From: a virus
IMG/VR virus record: IMGVR_UViG_3300031720_000021
Span: 1-20,220 of that record
Reading direction: 5' to 3' (one strand)
DNA: 20,220 nucleotides
Under the pieces are notes generated by a model, which did not search any database, was not told where the DNA came from, and saw only the letters and a program-made list of their open reading frames with translations. Both the position numbers and the translations under genes were made by a program. Below are positions 6,061-13,299 of this stretch, piece by piece. How positions within the stretch are numbered: the first letter of the stretch is position 1; the number at the start of each line of letters is the position of its first letter.

Positions 6061-6965
6061 CCTCCAGGCCCCGCACGCCTGCCTATTTCGCAGTCGCTAG
6101 GGGGATAGGCAAGCATCCGCTTTTTACGCATGGAAGGCGCCCGCTGTCCCGGCGTGAGGCATGGGAATGGCTGATCGAGTGGGCGGCTTATAAGCCGCGC
6201 GGCCATCGGCATTATCTCGGCGTTACGGACCTGCAACGCGGGCAATTATGCACGACCATTCGCGAGCTTGCCGGGGCATGGAATTGGGAGAGTGCCAAAG
6301 GTCCGCTCGTGCGCAGAGTACACACGTTTTTGCGCCGATTGGAGCGCGAAGGAATGATTGTGCGCGAGTGTGCCGACAACTTGCGCGCAAGCGGAACTAT
6401 AACCGGAACTAGATTTGGTCCTTGGCGTACAGTGATAACTATTTGTAAATACAACGAATATCAGCCAGGAATGAGAAAAGCGCAACTTGAGGCGCAACTA
6501 TCGGATGACGACGATGCGCCGATTTTGCCGGGAATTCTATTGGAACCGACGAGCCAACAAGAACAACCAACCCAAAATAATATAGATTCAGAAAGAGGCG
6601 GCCTACAGGGCTTGCAGGCTGTGGATTTTGGGGATAAGTCTTCGACCACGCAGTGGAAAGACAAGCCTCCGCACGGGGCCAAGGACCGAAAAACCGGCAA
6701 ATGGCAATGGTTCGACCACCCTTCTTCGGAATGGACCCAAGCGGCACGGCTGCACACGGCCGACAAGGGTACGCGGATATTTCCGAAAACCTACAAGGGC
6801 GGCCGGGGCAACTGGTTCAAGGTTCGCTCGGACGGGGAAATCAAGTTCCTTTGGGGCAAGATTTGCTGGCAGGAAGGGATTCCCGAACTCGGTTCGTCTC
6901 AGGGATTACCCCGCTTACCGATGCCGAACGCGGCCCTCCTGCCGGGACAATCGCGCAAGAGGTAA
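6057..6965 (+). CDS. Replisome organiser / replication initiator-like protein
   Basis: The 302-residue protein contains, near residues 29-45, PLSRREAWEWLIEWAAYKPR. RGQLCTTIRELAGAWNW lies near 61-77, VHTFLRRLEREGMIV near 88-102, and TVITICKYNEYQ near 125-136. This arrangement, a winged-helix DNA-binding domain ending in a conserved ITICNY-like strand, is typical of phage replisome organisers. The Asn/Gln-rich linker (near 160-185) and a Trp-rich C-terminal part follow. It is coupled to the upstream DUF4326 gene and carries DnaA-box-like sequences inside the linker region. Alternatively it could be a transcription regulator. The frame may be disturbed near its 3' end (see the candidate at 6851-7057). 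Confidence 0.7.
   Translation: MTSRPRTPAYFAVARGIGKHPLFTHGRRPLSRREAWEWLIEWAAYKPRGHRHYLGVTDLQRGQLCTTIRELAGAWNWESAKGPLVRRVHTFLRRLEREGMIVRECADNLRASGTITGTRFGPWRTVITICKYNEYQPGMRKAQLEAQLSDDDDAPILPGILLEPTSQQEQPTQNNIDSERGGLQGLQAVDFGDKSSTTQWKDKPPHGAKDRKTGKWQWFDHPSSEWTQAARLHTADKGTRIFPKTYKGGRGNWFKVRSDGEIKFLWGKICWQEGIPELGSSQGLPRLPMPNAALLPGQSRKR
6620..6637 (-). other. Two adjacent DnaA-box-like 9-mers, possible origin
   Basis: Read on the minus strand, 6629-6637 is TTATCCCCA (one mismatch to TTATCCACA) and 6620-6628 is AAATCCACA (two mismatches). The two directly abut each other. They follow an AT-rich stretch at about 6575-6600 inside the replication-protein gene, a location where many phage origins lie. 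No iterated direct repeats were seen, so this is only a candidate. Confidence 0.3.
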
Positions 6966-7057
6966 GCGCGCAGATCACGCGCCGCCGTGATGGCATCGCC
7001 TCGCTATGGGCACCCTATTGGGCGCGGATGATCGGGGAGCGTGATGACGCGGCTTGA
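6851..7057 (+). CDS. Candidate overlapping or frameshifted reading frame
   Basis: In the frame one base back from the replication gene, a stop-free stretch encodes RFVSGITPLTDAERGPPAGT followed by IAQEVSAQITRRRDGIASLW and ends DDAA at 7057. The composition and third-position GC look coding, also beyond the end of the replication gene at 6965. The only nearby start is TTG at 6851, without a good ribosome-binding site. It is either a small overlapping gene or the true C-terminus of the replication protein displaced by an indel. Confidence 0.3.
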   Translation: MGQDLLAGRDSRTRFVSGITPLTDAERGPPAGTIAQEVSAQITRRRDGIASLWAPYWARMIGERDDAA

Positions 7058-7138
7058 CGAAACGGCCGAATCAGACGGACAGTGCATGTGTTCTTAAATC
7101 GCAGCTGTGTTAACGGGTAAGGCAAAACTGAGTCGGTA

Positions 7139-7786
7139 ATGATTCCTGATGATTCCGCAAAGACCGTTTCGGACCTGGAGCGTCCGCCATTGACGCCGTC
7201 CGGGCGCGTGGCCAACACGTCGCTGCGTAATCCCCGCCATGAACTGGCCGCCCACGCGTACGTGCGCGGATTGACGGGCCGCGCTGCGGGGCTTGAAGCC
7301 GGCTACAAGGACGGCCCCGGCCTGAAAGGCAACATGGCGCGGCTACGCCAGACTCAAGCGATGTGCGAGCGCATCGGCGAAATCGCCGCACGCTCGGCCG
7401 AACTCGCCGAAATTTACGACGGGTGGATTCTCAAGGACGTGAAGTTGTTCGCCAAGGCGTCGTTGCGCGCGTTTTTCAAGCGCGACGAATCCGGCGCCGT
7501 CGTCCTTCGACAGGGCATCCCGGAACTCGATTTTTCAAACGCCAGCGAAGACGATTACCGCTTCCTGGAAGAACTCAGCTACAACAGATTCGGCCCGAAA
7601 ATTAAAATCCGCGATCCGGTCGCCGCGCTCGACAAACTCATGCGCCATCGTGGGTTGATGCGCGACAAGGTTGCGTTGACCGACCCATCGGGTGAAGGCC
7701 CGGCGCGGCATTATCTGATTTCCGAGCGGCCGATGTCGGAAGACGAGTGGGAAAAGCAGCGGGCGAGCACGTCGGCTGCGGCGTGA
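7139..7786 (+). CDS. terS: Terminase small subunit
   Basis: The 215-residue protein would recognise phage DNA and hand it to the large terminase. LRNPRHELAAHAYVRGLTGR near residues 29-48 and the following AAGLEAGYK with RLRQTQAMCERIGEI form the N-terminal helical DNA-binding region of Terminase_2-like small subunits. The central helices (LFAKASLRAFFKRDE) and RDPVAALDKLMRHRGLM near 158-174 fit the oligomerisation region and its typical ending. It lies directly before the large subunit, separated by one small gene. The ribosome-binding site is weak. The confidence comes from both the motif and the context. Confidence 0.85.
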   Translation: MIPDDSAKTVSDLERPPLTPSGRVANTSLRNPRHELAAHAYVRGLTGRAAGLEAGYKDGPGLKGNMARLRQTQAMCERIGEIAARSAELAEIYDGWILKDVKLFAKASLRAFFKRDESGAVVLRQGIPELDFSNASEDDYRFLEELSYNRFGPKIKIRDPVAALDKLMRHRGLMRDKVALTDPSGEGPARHYLISERPMSEDEWEKQRASTSAAA

Positions 7787-7794
7787 CGATCACA

Positions 7795-7989
7795 ATGGCA
7801 ATTCCATTCACCATCGAAGAAGTTTGCGGACCACTCTTTCGAGTGGTACCGGCGAAAGACTTTTTAGGACCGGAAGAACATGGGTTTTTGGTATTTCACC
7901 GGGAAACGGGAAAGTTTGTTTACACTGGTGGTATTATGTCGGTGCGTAACGCGGCGCAAAAACTGATTGATGACATTTATCATCAATGA
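7795..7989 (+). CDS. Small hypothetical protein between terminase subunits
   Basis: The 64-residue protein, starting MAIPFTIEEVCGPLFRVVPA, is taken from the ATG at 7795. A longer frame from 7747 overlaps the end of the small terminase gene and reads as a shadow of it. It has alternating hydrophobic strands (HGFLVFHRETGKFVYTGGIM) and a C-terminal helix, so a small alpha/beta fold is likely. The stop overlaps the start of the large terminase (ATGA). No family is recognised. Confidence 0.65.
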   Translation: MAIPFTIEEVCGPLFRVVPAKDFLGPEEHGFLVFHRETGKFVYTGGIMSVRNAAQKLIDDIYHQ

Positions 7990-9578
7990 ACGTCGCCATT
8001 GATTTACGTCTTCATACTTGGTCGCCGCAGGAAGGTCCGCAGGACGATCTTTGCTCATGCCCGTTCCCTGAGATTTTTTTTGGAGGAAGCCGGGGAGGCG
8101 GCAAGACTGATGGAGTTCTGGGGAAATGGGCTCTGAAAGAGCGCCGCTACGGGCCTTTCTTTAACGCCATCATGTTCCGACGCACGTCGGTTTCGGCCGA
8201 AGATGCGATCGAGCGGTCGAAGGAAATCTATGGCCAGCTTGGCGGGAAGTTTCATGATCAGAAACTACGATGGCGTATGCCCAACGGCGGGCGCGTCGCG
8301 TTCCGTTATCTGGAATCAATCGACGATTCCAACGAATACCAAGGTCGCAACGTCAGCGATGCCTGGGTCGAGGAAGCAGGCCAATACGTGCAGCCCGATC
8401 CGATCGACCGTTTGTTTGGTGTACTGCGATCAAGCCACGGTGTTCCGATTCAATTAATACTTACCGCCAATCCGGGTGGGGCCGGCCAGCACTGGATCAG
8501 AAAACGCTACCAACTTCACCCATTTCCCGTGCGGCCTATGGTGCTGCGGCGCACATTGCCTGACGGCAGCGTTCACAAGGTCGCGGTTATCCCCTCGCGC
8601 ATCACCGACAACAAGATTCTGCTGGAAAACGACCCCGGCTATGTGTCACGATTGCATCTCGTTGGTTCCGCCCAACTCGTCAAGGCGTGGCTGGAAGGCG
8701 ACTGGACCGCGATCGAGGGGGCCTTCTTCGGAGAATGGTCGAATGAGCAACACGTTATCGCGCCGTTCGCTGTTCCGGACCATTGGCTGCGCTTTAGGAG
8801 CGGCGATTGGGGGTCGTATTCTCCCTTCTCGTTCGGTTGGTGGGCGGTCGTCTCCGATGACTTTGCACTTGCGGCAGGCGATGATCGAAGTGAATCCGTT
8901 TATCCCGGAGGATTCCATCGAACGAATGCGCAAGATTTGGCAGGGCGAGCAATGGACGGCCGAAGAACTCGCGTCCTTCCGCGCGGGGCGCTGGTCCGCT
9001 ACCGCGAATACTACGGCCAGCAAGGCGGCAAACTGACGGCAGAACAAGTGGCCTACGGACTTGTCCAACGCGAACGCTCCGATCCCAAGTTGGGCTACGG
9101 GGTGCTCGATCCGGCTACCTTCACCGAGGACGGCGGGCCGTCGATCGCCGAGCGTATCAACGCGGTCCTGATCGGCGAGAAGATGATGGCGTTCCGGCCG
9201 GCCGACAACGCACGCGTGACGCGCGATCCGAACAAAGGCGGCGCCATGGGCGGCTGGGACATGATGCGCCAACGCCTGATCGGCACGGCGAAGCGATTGG
9301 ACAATGGCGCGATCGACTGGTCGTCGGGGCGGCCGATGATCTATTACTTTTCCACGTGCAAGGATTCGATTAGGACAATCCCAGTACTCCAACACGATCC
9401 CAACCGATCGGAAGATTTGGACACCGACGCGGAGGATCATGCAGCCGATGACTCGCGCTACGGGTGCATGTCGCGGCCGTGGATCAAACAAGTAGCAAAG
9501 GACGGCGGGCAGCAATCGTCGGGCTACGCCCCGGTCGCGCGTTCGCAGAATCCCTATTCGTCGGTGCTTACGCAATGA
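7986..9578 (+). CDS. terL: Terminase large subunit (Terminase_6-like)
   Basis: The 530-residue protein is the ATP-driven packaging motor and nuclease. The Walker A motif GGSRGGGKT is at residues 33-41, Walker B with VSDAWVEEAG at 123-132, and the coupling motif LTANPGG at 159-165. The nuclease domain begins FRSGDWGS with Asp274, followed by acidic GVLDPATF (Asp375) and HAADDSRYG (Asp488/489) as probable metal ligands. IPRGALVRYREWYG-type sequence appears as LPRGALVRYREYYG (331-344). Just before it, residues 298-330 look like an extra segment with abnormal codon use, while another frame there reads as protein-like. Length and motifs are otherwise normal, so the enzyme is probably functional. 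Confidence 0.95.
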   Translation: MNVAIDLRLHTWSPQEGPQDDLCSCPFPEIFFGGSRGGGKTDGVLGKWALKERRYGPFFNAIMFRRTSVSAEDAIERSKEIYGQLGGKFHDQKLRWRMPNGGRVAFRYLESIDDSNEYQGRNVSDAWVEEAGQYVQPDPIDRLFGVLRSSHGVPIQLILTANPGGAGQHWIRKRYQLHPFPVRPMVLRRTLPDGSVHKVAVIPSRITDNKILLENDPGYVSRLHLVGSAQLVKAWLEGDWTAIEGAFFGEWSNEQHVIAPFAVPDHWLRFRSGDWGSYSPFSFGWWAVVSDDFALAAGDDRSESVYPGGFHRTNAQDLAGRAMDGRRTRVLPRGALVRYREYYGQQGGKLTAEQVAYGLVQRERSDPKLGYGVLDPATFTEDGGPSIAERINAVLIGEKMMAFRPADNARVTRDPNKGGAMGGWDMMRQRLIGTAKRLDNGAIDWSSGRPMIYYFSTCKDSIRTIPVLQHDPNRSEDLDTDAEDHAADDSRYGCMSRPWIKQVAKDGGQQSSGYAPVARSQNPYSSVLTQ

Positions 9579-9940
9579 AACGCTTTCCCAAAGGCATCCG
9601 CACCGGTCGCGTATTCCTGCTTCGTTGGCACCGGCGCCAATTCATCGCCAACGACAATGCGCTCGATCCCGATTCGACCAGCCTTGCCGTAATGTACCCG
9701 ATCGACAACTTGCCGCCGCCATGGCGGCGTCTGGTCCATGAATACGGACGCAATATCGTCCTGCAGATGTATGAGCAGTACGGTTTTATCGACGATCTTT
9801 CAGAGCATCAACGGGTGGAAATTGGGACGGCTGCCTTGATCGAGTGGCGTGAGCGGCGGCAGAACGAGCTAGCGAATGCAGCCTATTCTCTTAGGCGAGG
9901 TCTTACCCGCGAAAGGATGATGCATGCACTCCAACGGTAA
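9575..9940 (+). CDS. Hypothetical protein (121 aa) after terminase
   Basis: The start ATG at 9575 overlaps the terminase stop by 4 bases; a longer frame from 9464 lies inside the terminase gene. The protein has a basic N-terminus (MKRFPKGIRTGRVFLLRWHR) and a Pro-rich turn (DNLPPPWRRLVHEYG). A helical C-terminal half follows, with IGTAALIEWRERRQNELANA. It is probably soluble. I do not recognise the family. The position between terminase and portal suggests a head-related accessory role, which is inference. Confidence 0.7.
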   Translation: MKRFPKGIRTGRVFLLRWHRRQFIANDNALDPDSTSLAVMYPIDNLPPPWRRLVHEYGRNIVLQMYEQYGFIDDLSEHQRVEIGTAALIEWRERRQNELANAAYSLRRGLTRERMMHALQR

Positions 9941-10160
9941 ACACCATTCACCGCGACGACCTTTGACATCCGAAGAATTGGTGATCTACGTCAATCGTTC
10001 AACCGGCGAGATGGGCATGCCGATTTTCTGGGCCGGTGAGTTCGAACAACCCGAATGGCAACTCTTGCCGATCGCGCATTTGGGCCCTCGCTCGATGTGG
10101 CGGCCGGGTTGTCGCAAGGTGCAAGGCGCGATCAAGGCCGGCGTGCTTCCGGCGGGGTGA
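9924..10160 (+). CDS. Small hypothetical protein (78 aa)
   Basis: The ATG at 9924 lies inside the end of the preceding gene and has AAAGGA about 7 bases upstream. The protein has a basic His-rich start (MHSNGKHHSPRRPLTSEELV), a Trp-containing middle (PIFWAGEFEQPEWQLLPIAH), and ends GAIKAGVLPAG. High third-position GC supports coding. No recognised domain is present. Confidence 0.6.
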   Translation: MHSNGKHHSPRRPLTSEELVIYVNRSTGEMGMPIFWAGEFEQPEWQLLPIAHLGPRSMWRPGCRKVQGAIKAGVLPAG

Positions 10161-10165
10161 ATGCG

Positions 10166-10321
10166 ATGAAGGAATACACATCGCCACAACAAGCGACGTT
10201 TGCTGGGTATCCGTTGGTGCTTTTGCCGGGATGGCTTTATGACATCGCCGCTCAACAGGGTGTGGATATGCGCCCATATATTCGGGAGGTAAAGAGCAGG
10301 GTGAAATCCCCCTTGACATGA
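10166..10321 (+). CDS. Small hypothetical protein (51 aa)
   Basis: The 51-residue protein starts MKEYTSPQQATFAGYPLVLL and ends KSRVKSPLT. The frame is open back to 10055, but that part overlaps the previous gene and looks like its shadow. The ATG at 10166 lies 6 bases after the upstream stop, near a G-rich sequence. It contains a hydrophobic patch (PLVLLPGWLYDIAA) but no evident membrane span. Its function is unknown. Confidence 0.55.
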   Translation: MKEYTSPQQATFAGYPLVLLPGWLYDIAAQQGVDMRPYIREVKSRVKSPLT

Positions 10322-10351
10322 CAAGCCGACTCTATCCTCGATTGACGCCCC

Positions 10352-10666
10352 ATGGCCGACACCGTCGCCGCGCTCAATAATCGATCCGTCACGTTCCGCG
10401 GGCGGCCCCAGACCGAATACGTACGGGGTTCTCCGATGCCGCTGAAAAAAGGTACGTCGCGAGCAACGGTTTCTTCGAATATCGAGAAGGAAATCGCCGT
10501 CGACAAGCCGCAAAAGCAGGCCGTGGCGATCGCGCTCGACACAGCGCGTAAATCCGGGGCGAAGATCAAGAAGCCGCGCAAGGCGATGCGGCAAGCGGTG
10601 CGCGAGAGCATGGGGCGGGGGATGATCTCCGACAAGGCGGCGAAGCAGAACGGGCTTGATTACTAG
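10352..10666 (+). CDS. Basic phage protein with MPLKKG segment and GxIS tail
   Basis: The 104-residue protein contains MPLKKGTSRATVSSNI near 29-44 and PQKQAVAIALDTARKSG near 53-69. This matches a widespread small basic phage protein that normally begins at MPLKKG. Here the upstream 28 residues also have coding-like third positions, so the ATG at 10352 is kept, with 10436 as the alternative start. The C-terminus ends in GMISDKAAKQNGLDY, closely related to the tail of the 11426-11659 protein. The high Lys/Arg content suggests nucleic-acid or virion association; the function is unknown. Confidence 0.75.
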   Translation: MADTVAALNNRSVTFRGRPQTEYVRGSPMPLKKGTSRATVSSNIEKEIAVDKPQKQAVAIALDTARKSGAKIKKPRKAMRQAVRESMGRGMISDKAAKQNGLDY

Positions 10667-10678
10667 AAAGGAAAACCG

Positions 10679-11422
10679 ATGAATGCGATTGCAGCAGCGC
10701 TCGGCTATCGCTGGTATGAGCGACGGTATCCCCGCGGGTTCGAGATGCGTTTTTCATGGGCGGAATTCAGCAGCGGTTGGGGCTTTGCGGGGTCGCTGTG
10801 CCTTTTCGAGGAAGGCTATTCGCTGCACGTTCATTTGGGCTGGCCCAACATCTTCATCAAGCTCCCGTTCCTGCGGCGCTGGCATCGCGAGCCGCATGAA
10901 ATGATGGAAAGCTGGGGCCTGTCCCTTTTCACCAGCGATGTTCATCTCAACTGGGGCCGTCGCGGCAAGATCATCGATCTGCCGTGGAAGGCGACGTGGG
11001 TGCGAACGTCGCTGCTCTTGGCCGACGGGACTTGGGTTCACGAAACGCGCATGCGGCGCTGCCAGTTTCCGAATTATCCGCTGACCGATTCCAGGCGACA
11101 GCCGCACGGCACGTGGTTCAAGATCAAAGAAGAACATGCGTGGTCGGAAACGTGGCCGTACAAATACATGCTTCGCAGTGGCGAGGTACAGCAACGAAAC
11201 GCTACCTTGCGGGTGGAAGAACGCGAGTGGCGTTGGAAGTGGGTCGCGTGGTTGCCATTTCCGCGCGGTATCCAGCGCTCGATCGACGTGCGTTTTGACG
11301 ACGAAGTCGGGGAACGCAGCGGCTCGTGGAAAGGCGGGTGCGTTGGCTGCGGCTACGATCTGCGACCGCACGAAATGCCGGTCGATGCCTTGCGCCGGAT
11401 GGAAGCCGAACGGAAGTTCTAA
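10679..11422 (+). CDS. Phage hypothetical protein (247 aa) with C-terminal Cys-x2-Cys
   Basis: AAAGGA precedes the ATG. The protein is rich in Trp, Arg and aromatic residues and reads mainly as beta-strands (YSLHVHLGWPNIFIKLPF; DVHLNWGRRGKIIDLPWKAT). Its C-terminus has GCVGCGYDLRPHEMPVDALR followed by RMEAERKF, an ending I have seen in uncharacterised phage proteins. The CxxC could bind metal with partners elsewhere. It lies in the block between terminase and portal. No enzyme motif is recognised. Confidence 0.75.
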   Translation: MNAIAAALGYRWYERRYPRGFEMRFSWAEFSSGWGFAGSLCLFEEGYSLHVHLGWPNIFIKLPFLRRWHREPHEMMESWGLSLFTSDVHLNWGRRGKIIDLPWKATWVRTSLLLADGTWVHETRMRRCQFPNYPLTDSRRQPHGTWFKIKEEHAWSETWPYKYMLRSGEVQQRNATLRVEEREWRWKWVAWLPFPRGIQRSIDVRFDDEVGERSGSWKGGCVGCGYDLRPHEMPVDALRRMEAERKF

Positions 11423-11425
11423 GCC

Positions 11426-11659
11426 GTGTCGGACGAAAACATTCCTAACGCTTCGGGCGTCTATCCGGTCAACCTCACCCGCGCCGGGGTGACCGGCAAG
11501 GTGATGCACCGTGCGCCGAATGCGGCGAAGACGGGACCGTCATCCGGAAAGACACGCGGCGGTAAGATGTCGGCCCACCGCAAGCGGCACGTCAAGGGGT
11601 TGATGCGCCAAGGGCTGATCTCGCAGAAAGCCGCGGCGCGCAACGGGCTTGCGCGATGA
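11426..11659 (+). CDS. Small basic protein with GxIS tail
   Basis: The 77-residue protein starts with GTG, preceded by GGAAG. It is Gly/Ser/Lys-rich and probably flexible in the middle (PNAAKTGPSSGKTRGGKMSA). It then turns basic (HRKRHVKGLMRQ) and ends GLISQKAAARNGLAR, nearly the same as the tail of the 10352-10666 protein. The stop overlaps the start of the ATP-grasp gene (ATGA), so the two are probably translated together. A structural, DNA-binding or substrate role next to that enzyme is possible; none is demonstrated. Confidence 0.7.
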   Translation: MSDENIPNASGVYPVNLTRAGVTGKVMHRAPNAAKTGPSSGKTRGGKMSAHRKRHVKGLMRQGLISQKAAARNGLAR

Positions 11660-13023
11660 CTGATCTTTCGAAGAAAACCGCGTTCGTGTGGGATTCAGGC
11701 CAGTGGGTCGAACTAGCGGTGGCGCTCGCCAAACGTTTCGGGACTGTCTACTACTATTGCCCGTGGGAAGACGGCTATCCCGCCTCCAGTCAGTTGATGA
11801 TCGGGGAGGGCATTCCCAACGTCGAGCGCGTGCATTCTCTGTGGCCGCTGATCGACGACATTGATTTGTTTGTTTTCACCGATGTTTATCAAGGCGCTCT
11901 GCAGGATTATTTGGTATCACTCGGAAAAAGGGTGTGGGGTTCTCGTAGCGGCGAAGAATTGGAGTTAAACCGCCCAGCGTCAAAACGCATATCCCGGCGT
12001 TTCGGCATTGATGTCGGCGACTATGAGATCGTGCGCGGGATCGAGGCGCTGCATTCTTTCCTTAAAAAGAACGACGACCAATGGGTGAAAGTGTCGACCA
12101 CGCGCGGCGACATGGAAACATTTCATTCAAAGACCTACGACCTGGTCAAGGACACGCGCTTGCCCGAACTTGAACACCGGTTGGGCGCCAAGTCCGCGAT
12201 CATGGAATTCGTCTGCGAAGCCGGGATCAACGATGCAGTCGAAGTCGGCTATGACGGCTACACCATCGATGGCAAGTTCGCCAAGACCGCGCTTACCGGC
12301 GTCGAGAGCAAAGACAAGGGGTACGTCGGATGCGTGTTGCCCTATGGGCAAGTCCCTAAGCAGGTGCGCGAGGTCAACCGCAAGCTTAGCCCCGCCTTGA
12401 AGGGCTACGGCTACAAGGGGTTTCTATCGACCGAAATCCGCTGCACCGACGATGGCGCCGCTTATCTGATCGACCCGTGTTGCCGTTGCGCTTCGCCGCC
12501 GTCGGAACTCTATCAGTTGATCATCGGTAATCTCGCCGATGTGATGTATGAAGGCGCGGGCGGCGTTTTGGTCGAGCCGGATTTTTCAGCGCGTTGGGGC
12601 GCAGAACTCATTCTCACGTCCGAATGGGGAATGACCAACTGGCAACCGGTGGCGTTTCCAGGTAAATATCGCGACAACGTGAAACTGCGCAACTTGTGCA
12701 TCATCGACGGGAAATACTATTGCGTCCCGGAAAAGACCGGCACCTGCTCGGCGATCGGTTCGGTGGTGGCGACCGGCAAGAGCGCGACGGAAGCGATCGA
12801 GCACTGCAAGGAAATCGCAGGCGAAGTCGAAGGCCAGGACATCACCTTTGCGGGCGACGCGCTCGCCGAAGCACACGAAAGCCTGATCGAATTGGTTGGC
12901 GATTACGCCGACGACAGGCCAAAATCGAAACTGGAAACACGCGCCTATGATCTGCTCAAAACCGGGCGGATTTCGCCGCGGCAGCACGCGAAGATGATGC
13001 AACGCGAACGCGCGGAGGTGTGA
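11656..13023 (+). CDS. PurD-like ATP-grasp protein of the virion gene cluster
   Basis: The 455-residue protein shows an N-terminal Rossmann-like start (KTAFVWDSGQWVELAVALAK). The middle looks like an ATP-grasp fold: WVKVS (143-147) with a Lys in the expected nucleotide-binding strand, IMEFV (182-186), GFLSTEIR (255-262) and YLIDPCCRCASPPSEL (270-285). The last segment aligns in form with the LEfNvRfGDPE metal-binding signature of phosphoribosylamine-glycine ligase (PurD), but with Asp for Glu and Cys for Asn. A PurD-like C-terminal domain follows (GSVVATGKSATEAIEHCKEI). A 25-residue tail with GRISPRQHAKMMQRERAEV closes the protein. ATP-grasp enzymes join carboxylates to amines or thiols. The substrate is unknown, and altered metal ligands could mean changed or lost activity. 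Confidence 0.7.
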   Translation: MTDLSKKTAFVWDSGQWVELAVALAKRFGTVYYYCPWEDGYPASSQLMIGEGIPNVERVHSLWPLIDDIDLFVFTDVYQGALQDYLVSLGKRVWGSRSGEELELNRPASKRISRRFGIDVGDYEIVRGIEALHSFLKKNDDQWVKVSTTRGDMETFHSKTYDLVKDTRLPELEHRLGAKSAIMEFVCEAGINDAVEVGYDGYTIDGKFAKTALTGVESKDKGYVGCVLPYGQVPKQVREVNRKLSPALKGYGYKGFLSTEIRCTDDGAAYLIDPCCRCASPPSELYQLIIGNLADVMYEGAGGVLVEPDFSARWGAELILTSEWGMTNWQPVAFPGKYRDNVKLRNLCIIDGKYYCVPEKTGTCSAIGSVVATGKSATEAIEHCKEIAGEVEGQDITFAGDALAEAHESLIELVGDYADDRPKSKLETRAYDLLKTGRISPRQHAKMMQRERAEV

Positions 13024-13026
13024 ACC

Positions 13027-13299
13027 ATGGCCAAACGTAAAGCGACAACGGCAACAGCGGCGCCCGGCTCGAAGCCCGACCCCTACGCCGATTACGAAGT
13101 CTCCGACGCCTACCACACGCTCAAGCGCGCCGCCGGGCATATCAAAGACAAGACGATGATGGCGAAGGTCAAGGCGCATGCCGGCAAGCTCGCGAAGGAA
13201 GCGCAACAATTCGGCCAGCAGATCGACGTGCTGGCGAAGTCGGGCCGCATATCCGAGCAGCAGATGGCCAAGATCAAGAAAGATCGGGCCATGGTATGA
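13027..13299 (+). CDS. Small Lys-rich helical protein with GRIS tail
   Basis: The 90-residue protein has GGAGG before its ATG. A basic, Ala/Thr-rich N-terminus is followed by helices (YHTLKRAAGHIKDKTMMAKV; HAGKLAKEAQQFGQQIDVLA) and the ending GRISEQQMAKIKKDRAMV. This ending matches the tail of the ATP-grasp protein just upstream (GRISPRQHAKMMQRERAEV). The shared tail resembles a short C-terminal SHOCT-type or helix-turn-helix motif. It is probably a virion or head-assembly accessory protein. Its stop overlaps the next start. Confidence 0.7.
   Translation: MAKRKATTATAAPGSKPDPYADYEVSDAYHTLKRAAGHIKDKTMMAKVKAHAGKLAKEAQQFGQQIDVLAKSGRISEQQMAKIKKDRAMV

Noticed and set aside
7058-7138. Late promoter before the terminase small subunit
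   Set aside because: TTGACG at 7053-7058 has no matching -10 at suitable spacing; I see nothing else supportable in this gap.
8646-9575. 309-codon minus-strand frame opposite the terminase gene
   Set aside because: It is an antisense shadow with no recognisable domains.
10313-10338. TTGACA followed by TATCCT as a promoter before the 10352 gene
   Set aside because: The spacing is only 14 bases, and the TTGACA overlaps the end of the upstream gene; a working sigma-70 promoter is unlikely.
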